A DNA stretch of 64,000 nt from JBBQWT01 sp038210375 (GTDB taxonomy: Bacteria > Acidobacteriota > Terriglobia > Terriglobales > Acidobacteriaceae). The DNA lies in assembly GCA_038210375.1 (NCBI GenBank), contig JBBQWT010000006.1:1-64000 (forward strand). Reading direction: 5' to 3'. Of the stretch, positions 1 through 8,303 are shown one piece after another. A program made the position numbers and the translations under genes. How positions within the stretch are numbered: position 1 is the stretch's first letter; the number at the start of each line of letters is the position of its first letter. The notes under the pieces were generated by a model. It had not been told where the DNA came from. It saw nothing but the letters and a program-made list of their open reading frames with translations, and did no database searches.

Positions 1-1396
1 GGCACTCGCCCAGCGGGGCGATGGCCTGGTCAGACATTTGCAGGAAGTACTGTCCGTAGGCTTTTTGCAGTTCTTTATGCTCGAAAAACGTGGTGGCGGG
101 CAGCACCAGGTCGGCGTAGTCGGTGGTGTCGGTAAAAAATAATTCATGCACGACGGTGAACAGATCAGGCCGAAGGAATCCTCGAATCACATCGGTTTGG
201 TTGGGCGCGATGGCGAGCGGGTTGCAGTTGTACACAAATACTGCCTGCACCGGCGGGCCGTCGAGCTGAGTAAGCGCCTCGCCCAGTTGGCTCATGTTGA
301 CCACGCGCGCCGCCCTTCCCAGCGGACTCGCATACATCAGCTCGGGCCGCTCCAGCGCGGCTTCGTTGAGCTTGAAGGCGCCGCTGGTGGAAAGCTGCAG
401 CCCGCCTCCCACTTCTTTCCAGGAGCCGGTGATGCAGGGCAGCATGGCGATGGCGCGGACCGCCATCCCGCCATTTTCGGCGCGCTGCACACCGTAATTT
501 ACGCGGATGACCGCGGGCCGCGCCGAGGCATATTCGCGGGCAAGCCGCACAATATCATCGGCGGGGATCCCGGTGATCTGCGAAACCACTTGCGGCGGAT
601 ATTCCAGTACGCGCGATCGCAGCTCCTCGAACCCCTCGGTATATGTCGCGACGTAGTCGGCGTCGTGAAGATTTTCCCCGATGATGACATGCATCATTCC
701 CAGCGCCAGGGCCACGTCTGTTCCCGGATTGATGGGGATATACCAGTCAGCGGCACGCGCGGTGCGGGTCTGGTAGGGATCGATGACCACTAGCCGCCCA
801 CCCTTCTGGCGCGCTTCTTCGATGAACGGCCACAGGTGAACGTTGGTTCCCAGAATGTTGGCGCCCCAGGCGATGATGGTGCGGGAGTGGCTGAACTGCT
901 CGGGCTCGGTGCCGGCTTTTTCGCCGTAAACCGTCAGCATCGCGTCGCCACCCGCGCTGGCGCAGATGGTGCGGTTGAGCTGGGAGGCGCCGAGCCGGTG
1001 AAAGAACCGCCGGTCCATCGAGCCAAAACCCAGGGTCCCGGTGGTGCCGGCGTAGGAGTACGGCAGAATCGCCTCGGGTCCGAACTCGTCGGAAATTGAG
1101 CGAAAGCGCGCGGCGATTTCGTCGAAAGCTTCGTCCCACGAAATGCGCTGGAAATTTTCAAGCGGGTCGCCGGCTGCCGGCCCCTTGGCCGCGGTTCGCC
1201 GCATGGGATAAAGAACCCGGTCAGGCGAATAGACGCGATCGAGGTACTTGGTCACCTTAGCGCAGAGAAATCCGCGGGTCACCGGATGCTGAGGGTCGCC
1301 CTGGATTTTCGTGGCGCGCCCGTCTTCGACTGTGATCAGGACCGAACAGGCGTCTGGACAGTCGTGCGAACACGCAGCATGGACTTCAGTTTTCAC
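1..1396 (-). CDS. Molybdopterin-dependent oxidoreductase, N-terminal part (truncated by window edge)
   Basis: The frame stays open from a GTG at 1396 to the left edge, giving about 465 residues with no stop. Translating the minus strand gives an N-terminus with a 4Fe-4S motif (CSHDCPDAC, then a fourth Cys in GFLCAK about 30 residues on). It continues with DPLENFQRISWDEAFDEIA, GSMDRRFFHRLG, a glycine-rich AWGANILGTN stretch and VFVYNCNPLAIAPNQ. These are typical of the DMSO reductase/formate dehydrogenase superfamily carrying bis-MGD. The C-terminal cofactor-binding domain lies outside the window. No Tat signal is visible, suggesting a cytoplasmic enzyme. The substrate cannot be named; many acidobacterial homologues are annotated only as molybdopterin oxidoreductase. 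The GTG start has only a weak upstream Shine-Dalgarno, so the exact start is uncertain. No small Fe-S or maturation subunit is encoded immediately downstream in the visible part. Confidence 0.85.
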   Translation of the reverse strand, partial: MKTEVHAACSHDCPDACSVLITVEDGRATKIQGDPQHPVTRGFLCAKVTKYLDRVYSPDRVLYPMRRTAAKGPAAGDPLENFQRISWDEAFDEIAARFRSISDEFGPEAILPYSYAGTTGTLGFGSMDRRFFHRLGASQLNRTICASAGGDAMLTVYGEKAGTEPEQFSHSRTIIAWGANILGTNVHLWPFIEEARQKGGRLVVIDPYQTRTARAADWYIPINPGTDVALALGMMHVIIGENLHDADYVATYTEGFEELRSRVLEYPPQVVSQITGIPADDIVRLAREYASARPAVIRVNYGVQRAENGGMAVRAIAMLPCITGSWKEVGGGLQLSTSGAFKLNEAALERPELMYASPLGRAARVVNMSQLGEALTQLDGPPVQAVFVYNCNPLAIAPNQTDVIRGFLRPDLFTVVHELFFTDTTDYADLVLPATTFFEHKELQKAYGQYFLQMSDQAIAPLGEC

Positions 1397-1497
1397 TTGG
1401 CAGCAATTATAGCGACCGGCGTGAGGGCCCGTGGGGGCTTCGGGGTAATGAGATTGTAAATTCTTGGCTTACCTCCGCGGCCTGCCATTGCCCAGAT

Positions 1498-3090
1498 TTA
1501 CAAGCGCATCGCTTTCACGGCGGTGACCGCTTCGATGGTCCGCAGCTCTTTCACCGCGGCTTCGGGCACCGGGCTATCCACTTGCACCACGGCGATGGCT
1601 TCGACATCGCGTGCATCCTCGCGGTGGCTGCGTCCCAGGGAAAAATTGGCGATGTTGACCTGGTGCTGGCCGAGAATGGTGCCGATGCGGCCAATCACGC
1701 CGGGCACGTCGCGGTTGCGCAGATATAGCAGATCGCGCTCCAGCGGCACTTCGATGTCGATGTCGTCGAGCGCCAGCAGCCGCGGCAAGTGACCGTGCAG
1801 CACCGAGCCTTTGGCCAGCCGCTCCCCGCTGCTGGTCTTCAGCTTCACGGAGAGAACGTCGGCGTTGTTAAACAGGGCGCGGTCTTTCTTATGCTCGTGT
1901 ACGCGGATGCCGCGCTCGTCGGCCAGGGTGGCGGCGTTGACCAGGTTGGCTTTCTCTGAAAGCACCCGGTTGAGAATGCCCTTGATCACCGCATTGCGAA
2001 TCAACTCGGTCTTCCACTCGGTCAGCCGGCCGGCGTAACGCAGCGAGATTTCCTGCAAATTGCCTTCGCTGGCCTGCGCCAGGAACGATCCCAGCCGTTC
2101 CCCGAGCACGATGTAGGGCTGCATTTCGACATACTCATCGTGGGAGACCGACGGCACGTTCACCGCGTTCTGAATGACGCCGTTCTTCAGGTATTCCTTG
2201 ACCTGCATGGCAATCTGCATGCCCACCTGTTCCTGGGCCTCGGCGGTAGATCCCGCGATGTGCGGGGTGGCCACCACGTTGGCCAGGCCCAGCAGCGGCG
2301 ATTCTTTCGGAGGCTCTTCGGTAAACACGTCGAGCCCCACTCCGCCCAACTGGCCGCTGGTAAGGGCGGCCGCCAGGGCGGCGTCATCGATCAGCTCTCC
2401 GCGGGCACAGTTAATGATGCGGGCGCCGGGCTTCATGCTGGCGATCGATGCCTGGTTGATCATTCCCGCGGTCTGCGGCGTCAGGCCCACGTGCAGCGAG
2501 AGGTAATCGGCGCAGGCAAAAACCTCATCGAGGCTGGCCAGAGTGATGCCCAACTGGCCCACGATGGAGGAGGAAACGAAAGGATCGTGCGCCACCACTT
2601 CCATTTGAAAAGCCTTGGCGCGGCGGGCCACTTCGAAACCCACTTTGCCCAGGCCCACGATGCCCAGGGTCTTGCCGCGCAGCTCGCTGCCCTGCAGTGA
2701 TTTCTTTTCCCACTTGCCGGCGCGGGTGGTCACGTCGGCGCGGGTCAAGTGACGGGCCAGCGCCAGCATCAGCGCCATGGTGTGTTCAGCTACGGCCACC
2801 GCGTTGGCGCCGGGGGTATTCATGACGGCGATGCCGGCCTTGGTGGCGGCGTCGAGATCGATGTTGTCCACGCCCACGCCCGCCCGGCCGATGACGCGCA
2901 GCTTGCGCGCATGCTGGAGCAATTCACTGTTCACATCGACCGCCGAGCGCACCATCAAAGCATCGGCATCGCCCAGTTGCGCCGCCAGGTCCCCATGAAT
3001 CTGCTCGGGAGTCACCACCTGCCACTGCGGCTCGTCTCGAAAAATCTGCAAGGCCGCGGCGGACATTTTTTCAGCTACGACAATTTTCAT
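1498..3090 (-). CDS. serA: D-3-phosphoglycerate dehydrogenase (long form with ACT domain)
   Basis: This enzyme oxidises 3-phosphoglycerate to 3-phosphohydroxypyruvate with NAD, the first step of serine synthesis. The 530-residue length matches the long SerA type. Visible are the Rossmann motif GLGKVG at residues 146-151 and the catalytic trio R230 (NCARGE), E259 (FTEEPP) and H277 (ATPHIAGST). An intervening allosteric substrate-binding domain spans roughly 310-450. A C-terminal ACT domain (about 455-530, beginning LRNRDVPGVIGRIG) is the usual site of serine feedback. The ATG is preceded by a GGGGA ribosome-binding site. It lies 73 bp downstream of a class V aminotransferase on the same strand, which could use its product. 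Identity is secure. Confidence 0.96.
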   Translation of the reverse strand: MKIVVAEKMSAAALQIFRDEPQWQVVTPEQIHGDLAAQLGDADALMVRSAVDVNSELLQHARKLRVIGRAGVGVDNIDLDAATKAGIAVMNTPGANAVAVAEHTMALMLALARHLTRADVTTRAGKWEKKSLQGSELRGKTLGIVGLGKVGFEVARRAKAFQMEVVAHDPFVSSSIVGQLGITLASLDEVFACADYLSLHVGLTPQTAGMINQASIASMKPGARIINCARGELIDDAALAAALTSGQLGGVGLDVFTEEPPKESPLLGLANVVATPHIAGSTAEAQEQVGMQIAMQVKEYLKNGVIQNAVNVPSVSHDEYVEMQPYIVLGERLGSFLAQASEGNLQEISLRYAGRLTEWKTELIRNAVIKGILNRVLSEKANLVNAATLADERGIRVHEHKKDRALFNNADVLSVKLKTSSGERLAKGSVLHGHLPRLLALDDIDIEVPLERDLLYLRNRDVPGVIGRIGTILGQHQVNIANFSLGRSHREDARDVEAIAVVQVDSPVPEAAVKELRTIEAVTAVKAMRL

Positions 3091-3163
3091 GGTCCCCTTT
3101 CAACAATTGGATTGCGAATCTGCGAGTCGGGTATCTCAGGCGGGCGGCGCGGAATAAATCCGA

Positions 3164-4444
3164 TCAGGATTTACCGGACGTGGCGCTCACCAGCTCGCCA
3201 CCGGCGAGTCCGCTCTGTGCCAGTTCCGGATGGGCCGGGGTCGATGCAGCCTGGTTTCCGGAATGTGTTCCAGATTGAGCGGCTGCAAACACCTTTTGCG
3301 CGGCGAAGAGCGCTGCGCCGAACTGAATCGATCCCGCAGGCAGAACCGACGCCAGCACCTGCTCCATGGCGCCGATGATGGCAATGGTATCCATATAATC
3401 GAAATACCCGAGGTGGGCGATGCGGAAAAGGTGACCGGTCATCTCGCCCTGGCCGTTAGCGACCACCGCGCCGAAGCGTTTCTTGAACGCCTTGACCAGC
3501 ACGCCGGCATCTACGCCATCGGGCGGCATAATGGCGGTGAGCGCGGCGGTGGGTGATGCGGCGGCAAACAATTTCAAGCCGCAGGCCGCGGCGGCGGCGC
3601 GGGTCATGGCGGCACACAACTGGGCGTTGGCGATCAGGCGGTCGCGTCCCGCGGCGAGGTCTCCATCGCCGGCCTGGCGCAGGTAATCGAGCGCCGCGTT
3701 GAGGGCGGCCACCATGGCGGTGGCGGGCGTCCAGGCAGATTCGCCTTTGGCCGCAGCTTTGCGCTCGGTGCGCAGGTCAAAATAAAAACGGGTGGATTTC
3801 GCGGTCTCCATGCGCTTCCAAGCGCGTTCGCTCACCGAAAGATAGGCCAGGCCGGGTGGCGCCATCAGCGCCTTTTGCGAGCCGCCGATAATGATGTCGA
3901 TTCTGTCGCCATCCACATCGAACGCCATGGTCCCCAGGCCGGTGATGGCATCGACCGCCAGCAGGGTGTCGTGGCCGGCGGCGCTGATCGCATGCGCCAC
4001 CGCGGCGACGTCGTGGCGCGCGCCGGTGGAACTTTCAGAGGCCTGCATGAACACCACGCGCACGTCCGCGGTAAGATGCGGCTTCACTTCCTCCATGGCA
4101 AATGTCTGCCCATACTCCGCCTTCACCACCGTCGCCGAGAGGCCGTAGGCCTTGGCCAGCGCGATCCAGCGCTCGCCAAATTTTCCCGCCGACAGAATCA
4201 GAACTTTGTCTCCGGGCGAGGTCAGGTTGGCCACCGCAGCTTCCATGGCGCCGGTGCCGGATGACGCCATCAGGATCACGTCGTTCCTGGTGCCGATAAA
4301 GGTCTGCAGATCGGCCAGGACTTTAGAGTAAAGGGCGCGGAATTCGGCGGTGCGATGGTGAATGTCAGCAGCCGCCATCGCGAATTGCGCGCTGGGCAGC
4401 AATGGCGTGGGGCCGGGAGTGAACAACCGGTTCTTGATCAGCAT
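3164..4444 (-). CDS. Class V PLP aminotransferase, alanine-glyoxylate / phosphoserine aminotransferase-like
   Basis: The protein has 426 residues and a fold-type I PLP enzyme pattern. It opens with LFTPGPTPLLPSAQFAMA, then has SSGTGAMEAAVANL (60s) for phosphate binding, D165 in LLAVDAITG for the pyridine nitrogen, and Schiff-base Lys K191 in GGSQKALMAPPGLA. This is the serine-pyruvate/alanine-glyoxylate subgroup. Being directly upstream of serA on the same strand, it is likely to convert 3-phosphohydroxypyruvate to phosphoserine in place of a classical SerC; related class V enzymes have that role in some archaea and bacteria. That assignment is inference, and glyoxylate transamination is the alternative. 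The family core ends near residue 385, so the last ~40 residues (Ala/Gly/Ser-rich, ending SATSGKS) are an extra, probably disordered tail. Confidence 0.88.
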   Translation of the reverse strand: MLIKNRLFTPGPTPLLPSAQFAMAAADIHHRTAEFRALYSKVLADLQTFIGTRNDVILMASSGTGAMEAAVANLTSPGDKVLILSAGKFGERWIALAKAYGLSATVVKAEYGQTFAMEEVKPHLTADVRVVFMQASESSTGARHDVAAVAHAISAAGHDTLLAVDAITGLGTMAFDVDGDRIDIIIGGSQKALMAPPGLAYLSVSERAWKRMETAKSTRFYFDLRTERKAAAKGESAWTPATAMVAALNAALDYLRQAGDGDLAAGRDRLIANAQLCAAMTRAAAAACGLKLFAAASPTAALTAIMPPDGVDAGVLVKAFKKRFGAVVANGQGEMTGHLFRIAHLGYFDYMDTIAIIGAMEQVLASVLPAGSIQFGAALFAAQKVFAAAQSGTHSGNQAASTPAHPELAQSGLAGGELVSATSGKS

Positions 4445-4600
4445 TCTTCTATTGTAGTGGAATAATTATTGGCGAGTTTTGCGGAGAGATGGGGCGTAGA
4501 AACCTGGAGTAAGGGCTGAAAAGACGGGGGAGGCAAGTCTGGGTCAAAATGGTTTATCTCAGACAAACTTCCGTTTCATCCGAAATCCCCCCTCTCAGTT

Positions 4601-4837
4601 GTCATTCTGACGACCCCCGGCTTTATCGGGGCGAGGAAGAACCCCTACTCGGCAAACAATATTTCCCTCTGATGGTTTTTTAGAGGACGTGCTGAAAGTG
4701 CAAGACAAAAAGCGATCTGCCATAACCGGTATCAAGCGGCGGCGCGTTTGATTGTCGCCACCCTGGCCGAGGACAGATTCAAAGAAAACGCAAGGTCCTT
4801 CGCTCAAACAAGAAGCAAAAGCTCGCTCCAGGATGAC
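4601..4837. repeat. Dispersed repeat family A, copy 1 (long form, type 2 interior)
   Basis: The left end reads GTCATTCTGACGACCCCCGG and continues with CTTTATCGGGGCGAGGAAGA. The right end reads CGCTCCAGGATGAC, so both termini converge on GTCATYCTG as inverted ends. The left arm can fold as CCCCG/CGGGG around GCTTTAT. The right ~47 bp, from CAAGGTCCTTCGCT at 4791, is nearly identical to the copy ending at 48047. The ~120-bp interior differs from copies 2 and 3. Confidence 0.85.
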
Positions 4838-4871
4838 AAGTCCGTAGGGTAATTTCGATTGCGTGCTTTCT

Positions 4872-5020
4872 CTTATGCAGCTTCTTGAGATTGGAGCGGA
4901 AAGTACAAAAACAGCGCTTGCTTTTCCTTATACAACTTCTTGAGATTGGCGCAGAAAGAACAAGACAGCGCCGGTTGCACGGAAAACAAAGCCCGGGGTT
5001 CTTGCAGAAAGAACAGGATG
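4872..5020. repeat. Imperfect tandem repeat, ~55-bp period
   Basis: The unit CTTCTTGAGATTGGAGCGGA at 4881 recurs as CTTCTTGAGATTGGCGCAGA at 4936, each followed by an AGTACAAAAACAGCG or AGAACAAGACAGCG tail. A third decayed unit (TTCTTGCAGAAAGAACAGGA) sits at about 5001. A related single unit lies at 48084-48120, again just right of a family A copy. Confidence 0.75.
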
Positions 5021-5051
5021 GATTGCCGGAAAACTAAGAGAGCCAAAAAAT

Positions 5052-5585
5052 CTACTCGATGATGGCGAGCACGTCGCCGGTATTTACCGAGCCACCTTCG
5101 GTGGCTGGAAGTTTTTGTACCTTCCCTGCTTTTGGAGACTTCAGCTCGTTCTGCATTTTCATGGCTTCAATCACCATGATTCCCTGTCCGGCTTCCACTT
5201 CGTCACCCTGGCTGACCAGGAGGGTGACAATTTTGCCCGGCATGGGCGCCAGCAATTTTGCCGGGCCGGCAATGCTCGCCAGCGCGCGGCGGCCCTGGCG
5301 CTGCCGGGGATCTCGAACAGTTCCGCAATAGCGCTTGCCGTCGACTACAACATAACTTTCATTGCCGACAACATCGCTGCGAATTTCCAAGGATCGGCCA
5401 TCCACCAGCAATGACATCGTGCCCGCAGTGGCGGACGAGACGTTTACCTTGAAGACGCTGCCGCCGACTGTGCATTGCCACTGGCCGGGCTCGCTGCTAG
5501 TTGCCCCGGCTTCGCTGCCGGCAGCCGCGATCGGGGTTAGCTCGACCTCGTATTCGGCGCCGTTGATGGTGACGTTGTAAGTCAT
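5052..5585 (-). CDS. Biotin carboxyl carrier protein of an acyl-CoA carboxylase
   Basis: This 177-residue protein carries the biotin that shuttles CO2 between carboxylase and carboxyltransferase. The C-terminal ~70 residues are a biotinyl/lipoyl domain: APMPGKIVTLLVSQGDEVEA leads to the canonical biotinylation site IEAMKMQN with target lysine K143. The N-terminal half (MTYNVTINGAEYEVELTP) is the beta-rich segment seen in carriers of acyl-CoA carboxylases and oxaloacetate decarboxylases, not the E. coli AccB N-terminus. It lies 61 bp downstream of a biotin carboxylase gene on the same strand, so the two are probably co-transcribed. No carboxyltransferase is encoded in the window, so whether the substrate is acetyl-, propionyl- or another CoA is open. 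Confidence 0.9.
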   Translation of the reverse strand: MTYNVTINGAEYEVELTPIAAAGSEAGATSSEPGQWQCTVGGSVFKVNVSSATAGTMSLLVDGRSLEIRSDVVGNESYVVVDGKRYCGTVRDPRQRQGRRALASIAGPAKLLAPMPGKIVTLLVSQGDEVEAGQGIMVIEAMKMQNELKSPKAGKVQKLPATEGGSVNTGDVLAIIE

Positions 5586-5646
5586 AGCTCGCGTGGCCCG
5601 TGAATGCCGTGAATCGACATTGCGTCCGTGCAGGAGGAAGCTGCGT

Positions 5647-7194
5647 TCATCGCAAGCCTTCCTGCCTGGCCGCTGCTTTCCAGCGGGATAGCTCGGACTG
5701 CATCTCAGGCGGCGCAGATGGGGAACAGCCGGACATCGCTGCTACCCTGGCCCCATTCGCATCCGGGTTCCCGCCCTGGCGGTGATACAGGATTGCCGCT
5801 GCGACCGCCGCTAATTTCTCCTGGATACCTTGCTCGCCCGATGAGGCTTTTTTGTCGCCGGCGATGATTTCATCGAGCAGGCCGGTATGCATGCGTCCGG
5901 CAATGAATTCCTCATTGCGCAGGATTTGCCCGAACAATGCGAGGTTGGTCTTGATTCCCCCGACATAATATTCGTCCAGGGCACGGCGCAGGCGGGCCAT
6001 CGCTACTTCGCGATTTTCTCCGTAGGCGATCAGCTTGGAAAGCAGCGGATCGTATTCCACCGGCACCCTCCACCCTTCATAAATTCCGCTGTCTTCACGG
6101 ATGCCGGGACCTCCGGGGTTCTGCAATGACGTGATCACTCCCGGCGAGGGATAGTAATTATTCCGCGGGTCCTCGGCGTAGATGCGGCACTCCATGGCGT
6201 GTCCGCGAAGCTCGACGTCTTCCTGGTTGAAGGGCAGCGCTTCGCCGGCGGCCACACGGATCTGCAGTTGCACCAGGTCAAGACCGGTGACCAGTTCGGT
6301 GACCGGATGCTCCACCTGCAAGCGCGTGTTCATTTCGAGGAAGTAAGGGTTACGCGAAGCATCGACCAGGAACTCGATGGTGCCGGCATTGACGTATCCG
6401 GTGGCGCGCGCTGCCGCCACCGCCATCTCGCCCATGCGCTTGCGCAGCGGCTCGTCGATGAACGTGGAGGGCGACTCTTCCATAACTTTCTGATGGCGCC
6501 GTTGCAGGGAGCACTCGCGCTCGCCCAGATAAACCACGTGGCCGTGGTCATCGGCCAGCAACTGGATTTCGATATGACGGGGATTGACGATCAGTTTTTC
6601 GAGATAGACCTCATCATTATTGAAAGCCCGAGCGGCCTCGCTGCGGGCAACGCGGTAGGCGGATTCGAGATCCGCTTCGCAATCCACGCGGCGCATGCCT
6701 TTGCCACCGCCGCCCGCCGCGGCCTTCAGCATTACCGGGTAGCCCACGCGCGCGGCCTCGCTGCGGGCTGCGTCCAGGGTCAGGTTGGCGGAGGAGCCGG
6801 GCACGTGCGGCACTCCAATCTTCGCCATCGCCTGGCGCGCCGAGGTCTTGAAGCCCATCCGGCGCATGGCCGGCGCCCCGGGACCGATGAACTTGATGCC
6901 GGCATCGGCGCAGGCTTCGGCGAAATCAGCGTTCTCCGACAAAAACCCATAGCCGGGATGAATGGCGTCGGCGCCGCAAACGCGCGCCGCCTCGAGGATG
7001 CGCCCGGAGTTAAGGTATGACTCGGAGGCGTTGGCGGGACCGATGAAACAGGCTTCATCGGCACGCAACACGTGCAGAGCGGCGCGATCAGCCGCCGAGT
7101 ACACCGCCACCGACGCGATCTCCATTTCGCGGCAGGCGCGCATGACGCGCACCGCGATCTCTCCCCGATTGGCGACTAAAATTTTCTTAAACAT
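5647..7194 (-). CDS. accC: Biotin carboxylase subunit of acetyl-/acyl-CoA carboxylase
   Basis: This is the ATP-dependent carboxylation of biotin on the carrier protein encoded just downstream. Visible are the N-terminal KILVANRGEIAVRVMRACRE, HPGYGFLSEN near residue 80, the ATP-grasp glycine loop AAAGGGGKGMR (residues 158-168), and FLEMNTRLQVEHPVTELVTG near 287-306. The biotin carboxylase core normally ends near residue 445-450. This protein is 515 residues long, with a ~65-residue tail that is Ala/Gly/Ser-rich and shows no recognisable biotin-attachment site. The tail could be a linker for complex assembly. Because the carboxyltransferase partner is missing, the acc symbol denotes the enzyme activity and not a proven role in fatty acid synthesis. 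Confidence 0.92.
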   Translation of the reverse strand: MFKKILVANRGEIAVRVMRACREMEIASVAVYSAADRAALHVLRADEACFIGPANASESYLNSGRILEAARVCGADAIHPGYGFLSENADFAEACADAGIKFIGPGAPAMRRMGFKTSARQAMAKIGVPHVPGSSANLTLDAARSEAARVGYPVMLKAAAGGGGKGMRRVDCEADLESAYRVARSEAARAFNNDEVYLEKLIVNPRHIEIQLLADDHGHVVYLGERECSLQRRHQKVMEESPSTFIDEPLRKRMGEMAVAAARATGYVNAGTIEFLVDASRNPYFLEMNTRLQVEHPVTELVTGLDLVQLQIRVAAGEALPFNQEDVELRGHAMECRIYAEDPRNNYYPSPGVITSLQNPGGPGIREDSGIYEGWRVPVEYDPLLSKLIAYGENREVAMARLRRALDEYYVGGIKTNLALFGQILRNEEFIAGRMHTGLLDEIIAGDKKASSGEQGIQEKLAAVAAAILYHRQGGNPDANGARVAAMSGCSPSAPPEMQSELSRWKAAARQEGLR

Positions 7195-7302
7195 GAAATT
7201 TCGTAAGCATCGATTTTGTTAAACCTGAATTTTCTCAGGAATGTTCCTGAGCCCGGTTTGCCCTTCCCCGCGAGCAGGCGCCTGCCCTGCTCCATAAAAG
7301 TA

Positions 7303-7326
7303 AAGCCCCTTCGATGGAAGGGGCTT
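7303..7326 (-). terminator. Intrinsic terminator of the tonB-exb-TPR operon
   Basis: A perfect 10-bp stem (AAGCCCCTTC / GAAGGGGCTT) with a 4-nt GATG loop lies 22 bp past the stop of the TPR gene. Read on the minus strand it is followed by TACTTTTAT, a U-rich tail, which fits Rho-independent termination leftwards. Confidence 0.8.
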
Positions 7327-7348
7327 GGGGTAGGTGGTTCCGCTGGTT

Positions 7349-8200
7349 TTACTGGGGCTCAGCGACGACGCCCGCGGGCTGGTTGGCCAGTTTTTCCGCC
7401 TTGATCCTCTTGGTCTCACCGGTCTTTTTCACCCAGTCTTCGGCGGTATTCACGTCAGCTTGCCTGGCCGCGGGATTCCCGCACTCCAAGTCGGCTTTGC
7501 GGCGGAACATCAGGTTGATATAGGCCATGGCGTCGTCATAGTCCGGCCGTTTGTCGAGGGCCTTCTGCAGGCTTTCAATGCCATCCTGCACAATCGCTTC
7601 ATTCCTGGCCTTAACATCAGCGCACACCGCCTTGTCCTTGATTTCCTCGTCAACCTTGTACCCTTTCTTGGCTTTCATGTTGGCGGCCTGCATGTAGGCC
7701 TGGGTCCAGTCGATCACGCCCACCGAGTAATATTCCTCGGCGTCGTTGGGATCCAGTTGCAGGGCCTTGCGGTGATATTCCTTGGCCATGTCCAGCTTCT
7801 GCAGCGCGATTTCCGGGGTCTTGGCGGATGCCGGATTGCCCTCGTTGAAATAAATTGAGGCGATCCCCTTCAGGCTGTTGACGTTCTTGGGGTCTAGCTC
7901 GAGGACGTGCTTGAATTCTTCGATGGCGGAATCGGCGTTGCGGTTATTCTCTTCGCTGTCGATGCCGGGAACGAAGAGGGTGGCGTAGGCGGTGGCAAGA
8001 TAAAGACGGGCATTGACGAGTGCGGGATCGAACGCAACTGCTTCCTTGAAGTGCCCAACCGCTTCTTCCTGGCGCCCGGCCTTATATGCCTGGACGCCCT
8101 TGTTGAGCTGGTCACGCGCCCTGAGTTTGTTGCAGCCGGTGGCGGAGAACACCACGGCCGTCATGGCTAAGATCATTCCTATGCGTGCGCTTGATTTCAT
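7349..8200 (-). CDS. Tetratricopeptide-repeat lipoprotein
   Basis: The chosen start is the ATG at 8200, which puts GAGGAG about 12 nt upstream and gives a clean lipoprotein signal (MKSSARIGMILAMTAVVFSATGC) with lipobox SATGC. In-frame ATGs lie at 8212 and further upstream. The mature protein carries tandem TPR-like helices (LNKGVQAYKAGRQEEAVGHF, then VNARLYLATAYATLF, LELDPKNVNSLKGIASIYFN, ALQLDPNDAEEYYSVGVIDW, LQKALDKRPDYDDAMAYIN). It ends in a Lys/Ala-rich tail. It is last in the tonB-exbB-exbD-exbD operon, suggesting a periplasmic scaffold for the energy-transducing complex or a load-sensing partner. That role is inferred from context only. A strong terminator follows the gene. Confidence 0.82.
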   Translation of the reverse strand: MKSSARIGMILAMTAVVFSATGCNKLRARDQLNKGVQAYKAGRQEEAVGHFKEAVAFDPALVNARLYLATAYATLFVPGIDSEENNRNADSAIEEFKHVLELDPKNVNSLKGIASIYFNEGNPASAKTPEIALQKLDMAKEYHRKALQLDPNDAEEYYSVGVIDWTQAYMQAANMKAKKGYKVDEEIKDKAVCADVKARNEAIVQDGIESLQKALDKRPDYDDAMAYINLMFRRKADLECGNPAARQADVNTAEDWVKKTGETKRIKAEKLANQPAGVVAEPQ

Positions 8201-8303
8201 TCGATTATGCATCTCCTCGGATAGGGGTGCGTGGCGTCTCTGGTCCCCGGAACCATACAATTTTTTGGGGAGCCCTGTTGCCGCAGGCCCCCGGGCACCG
8301 GGT

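Larger units (their letters stand above)
4445..5051. other. 607-bp intergenic region filled with repeats
   Basis: No gene is supported here. The region holds a family A repeat copy (4601-4837) followed by tandem short repeats (4872-5020). A 70-codon minus-strand open frame at 4595-4807 lies wholly inside the repeat and is considered repeat-derived. The left ~150 bp would carry the promoter of the minus-strand aminotransferase; no convincing -35/-10 pair was found. Confidence 0.7.

Noticed and set aside
4595..4807. 70-codon open frame inside repeat copy 1
   Set aside because: Entirely contained in a dispersed repeat; similar frames appear in other copies because the repeat arm happens to be open.
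4601..4837. CRISPR array
   Set aside because: Repeats are dispersed, of two interior types and not regularly spaced; no spacers and no cas genes.
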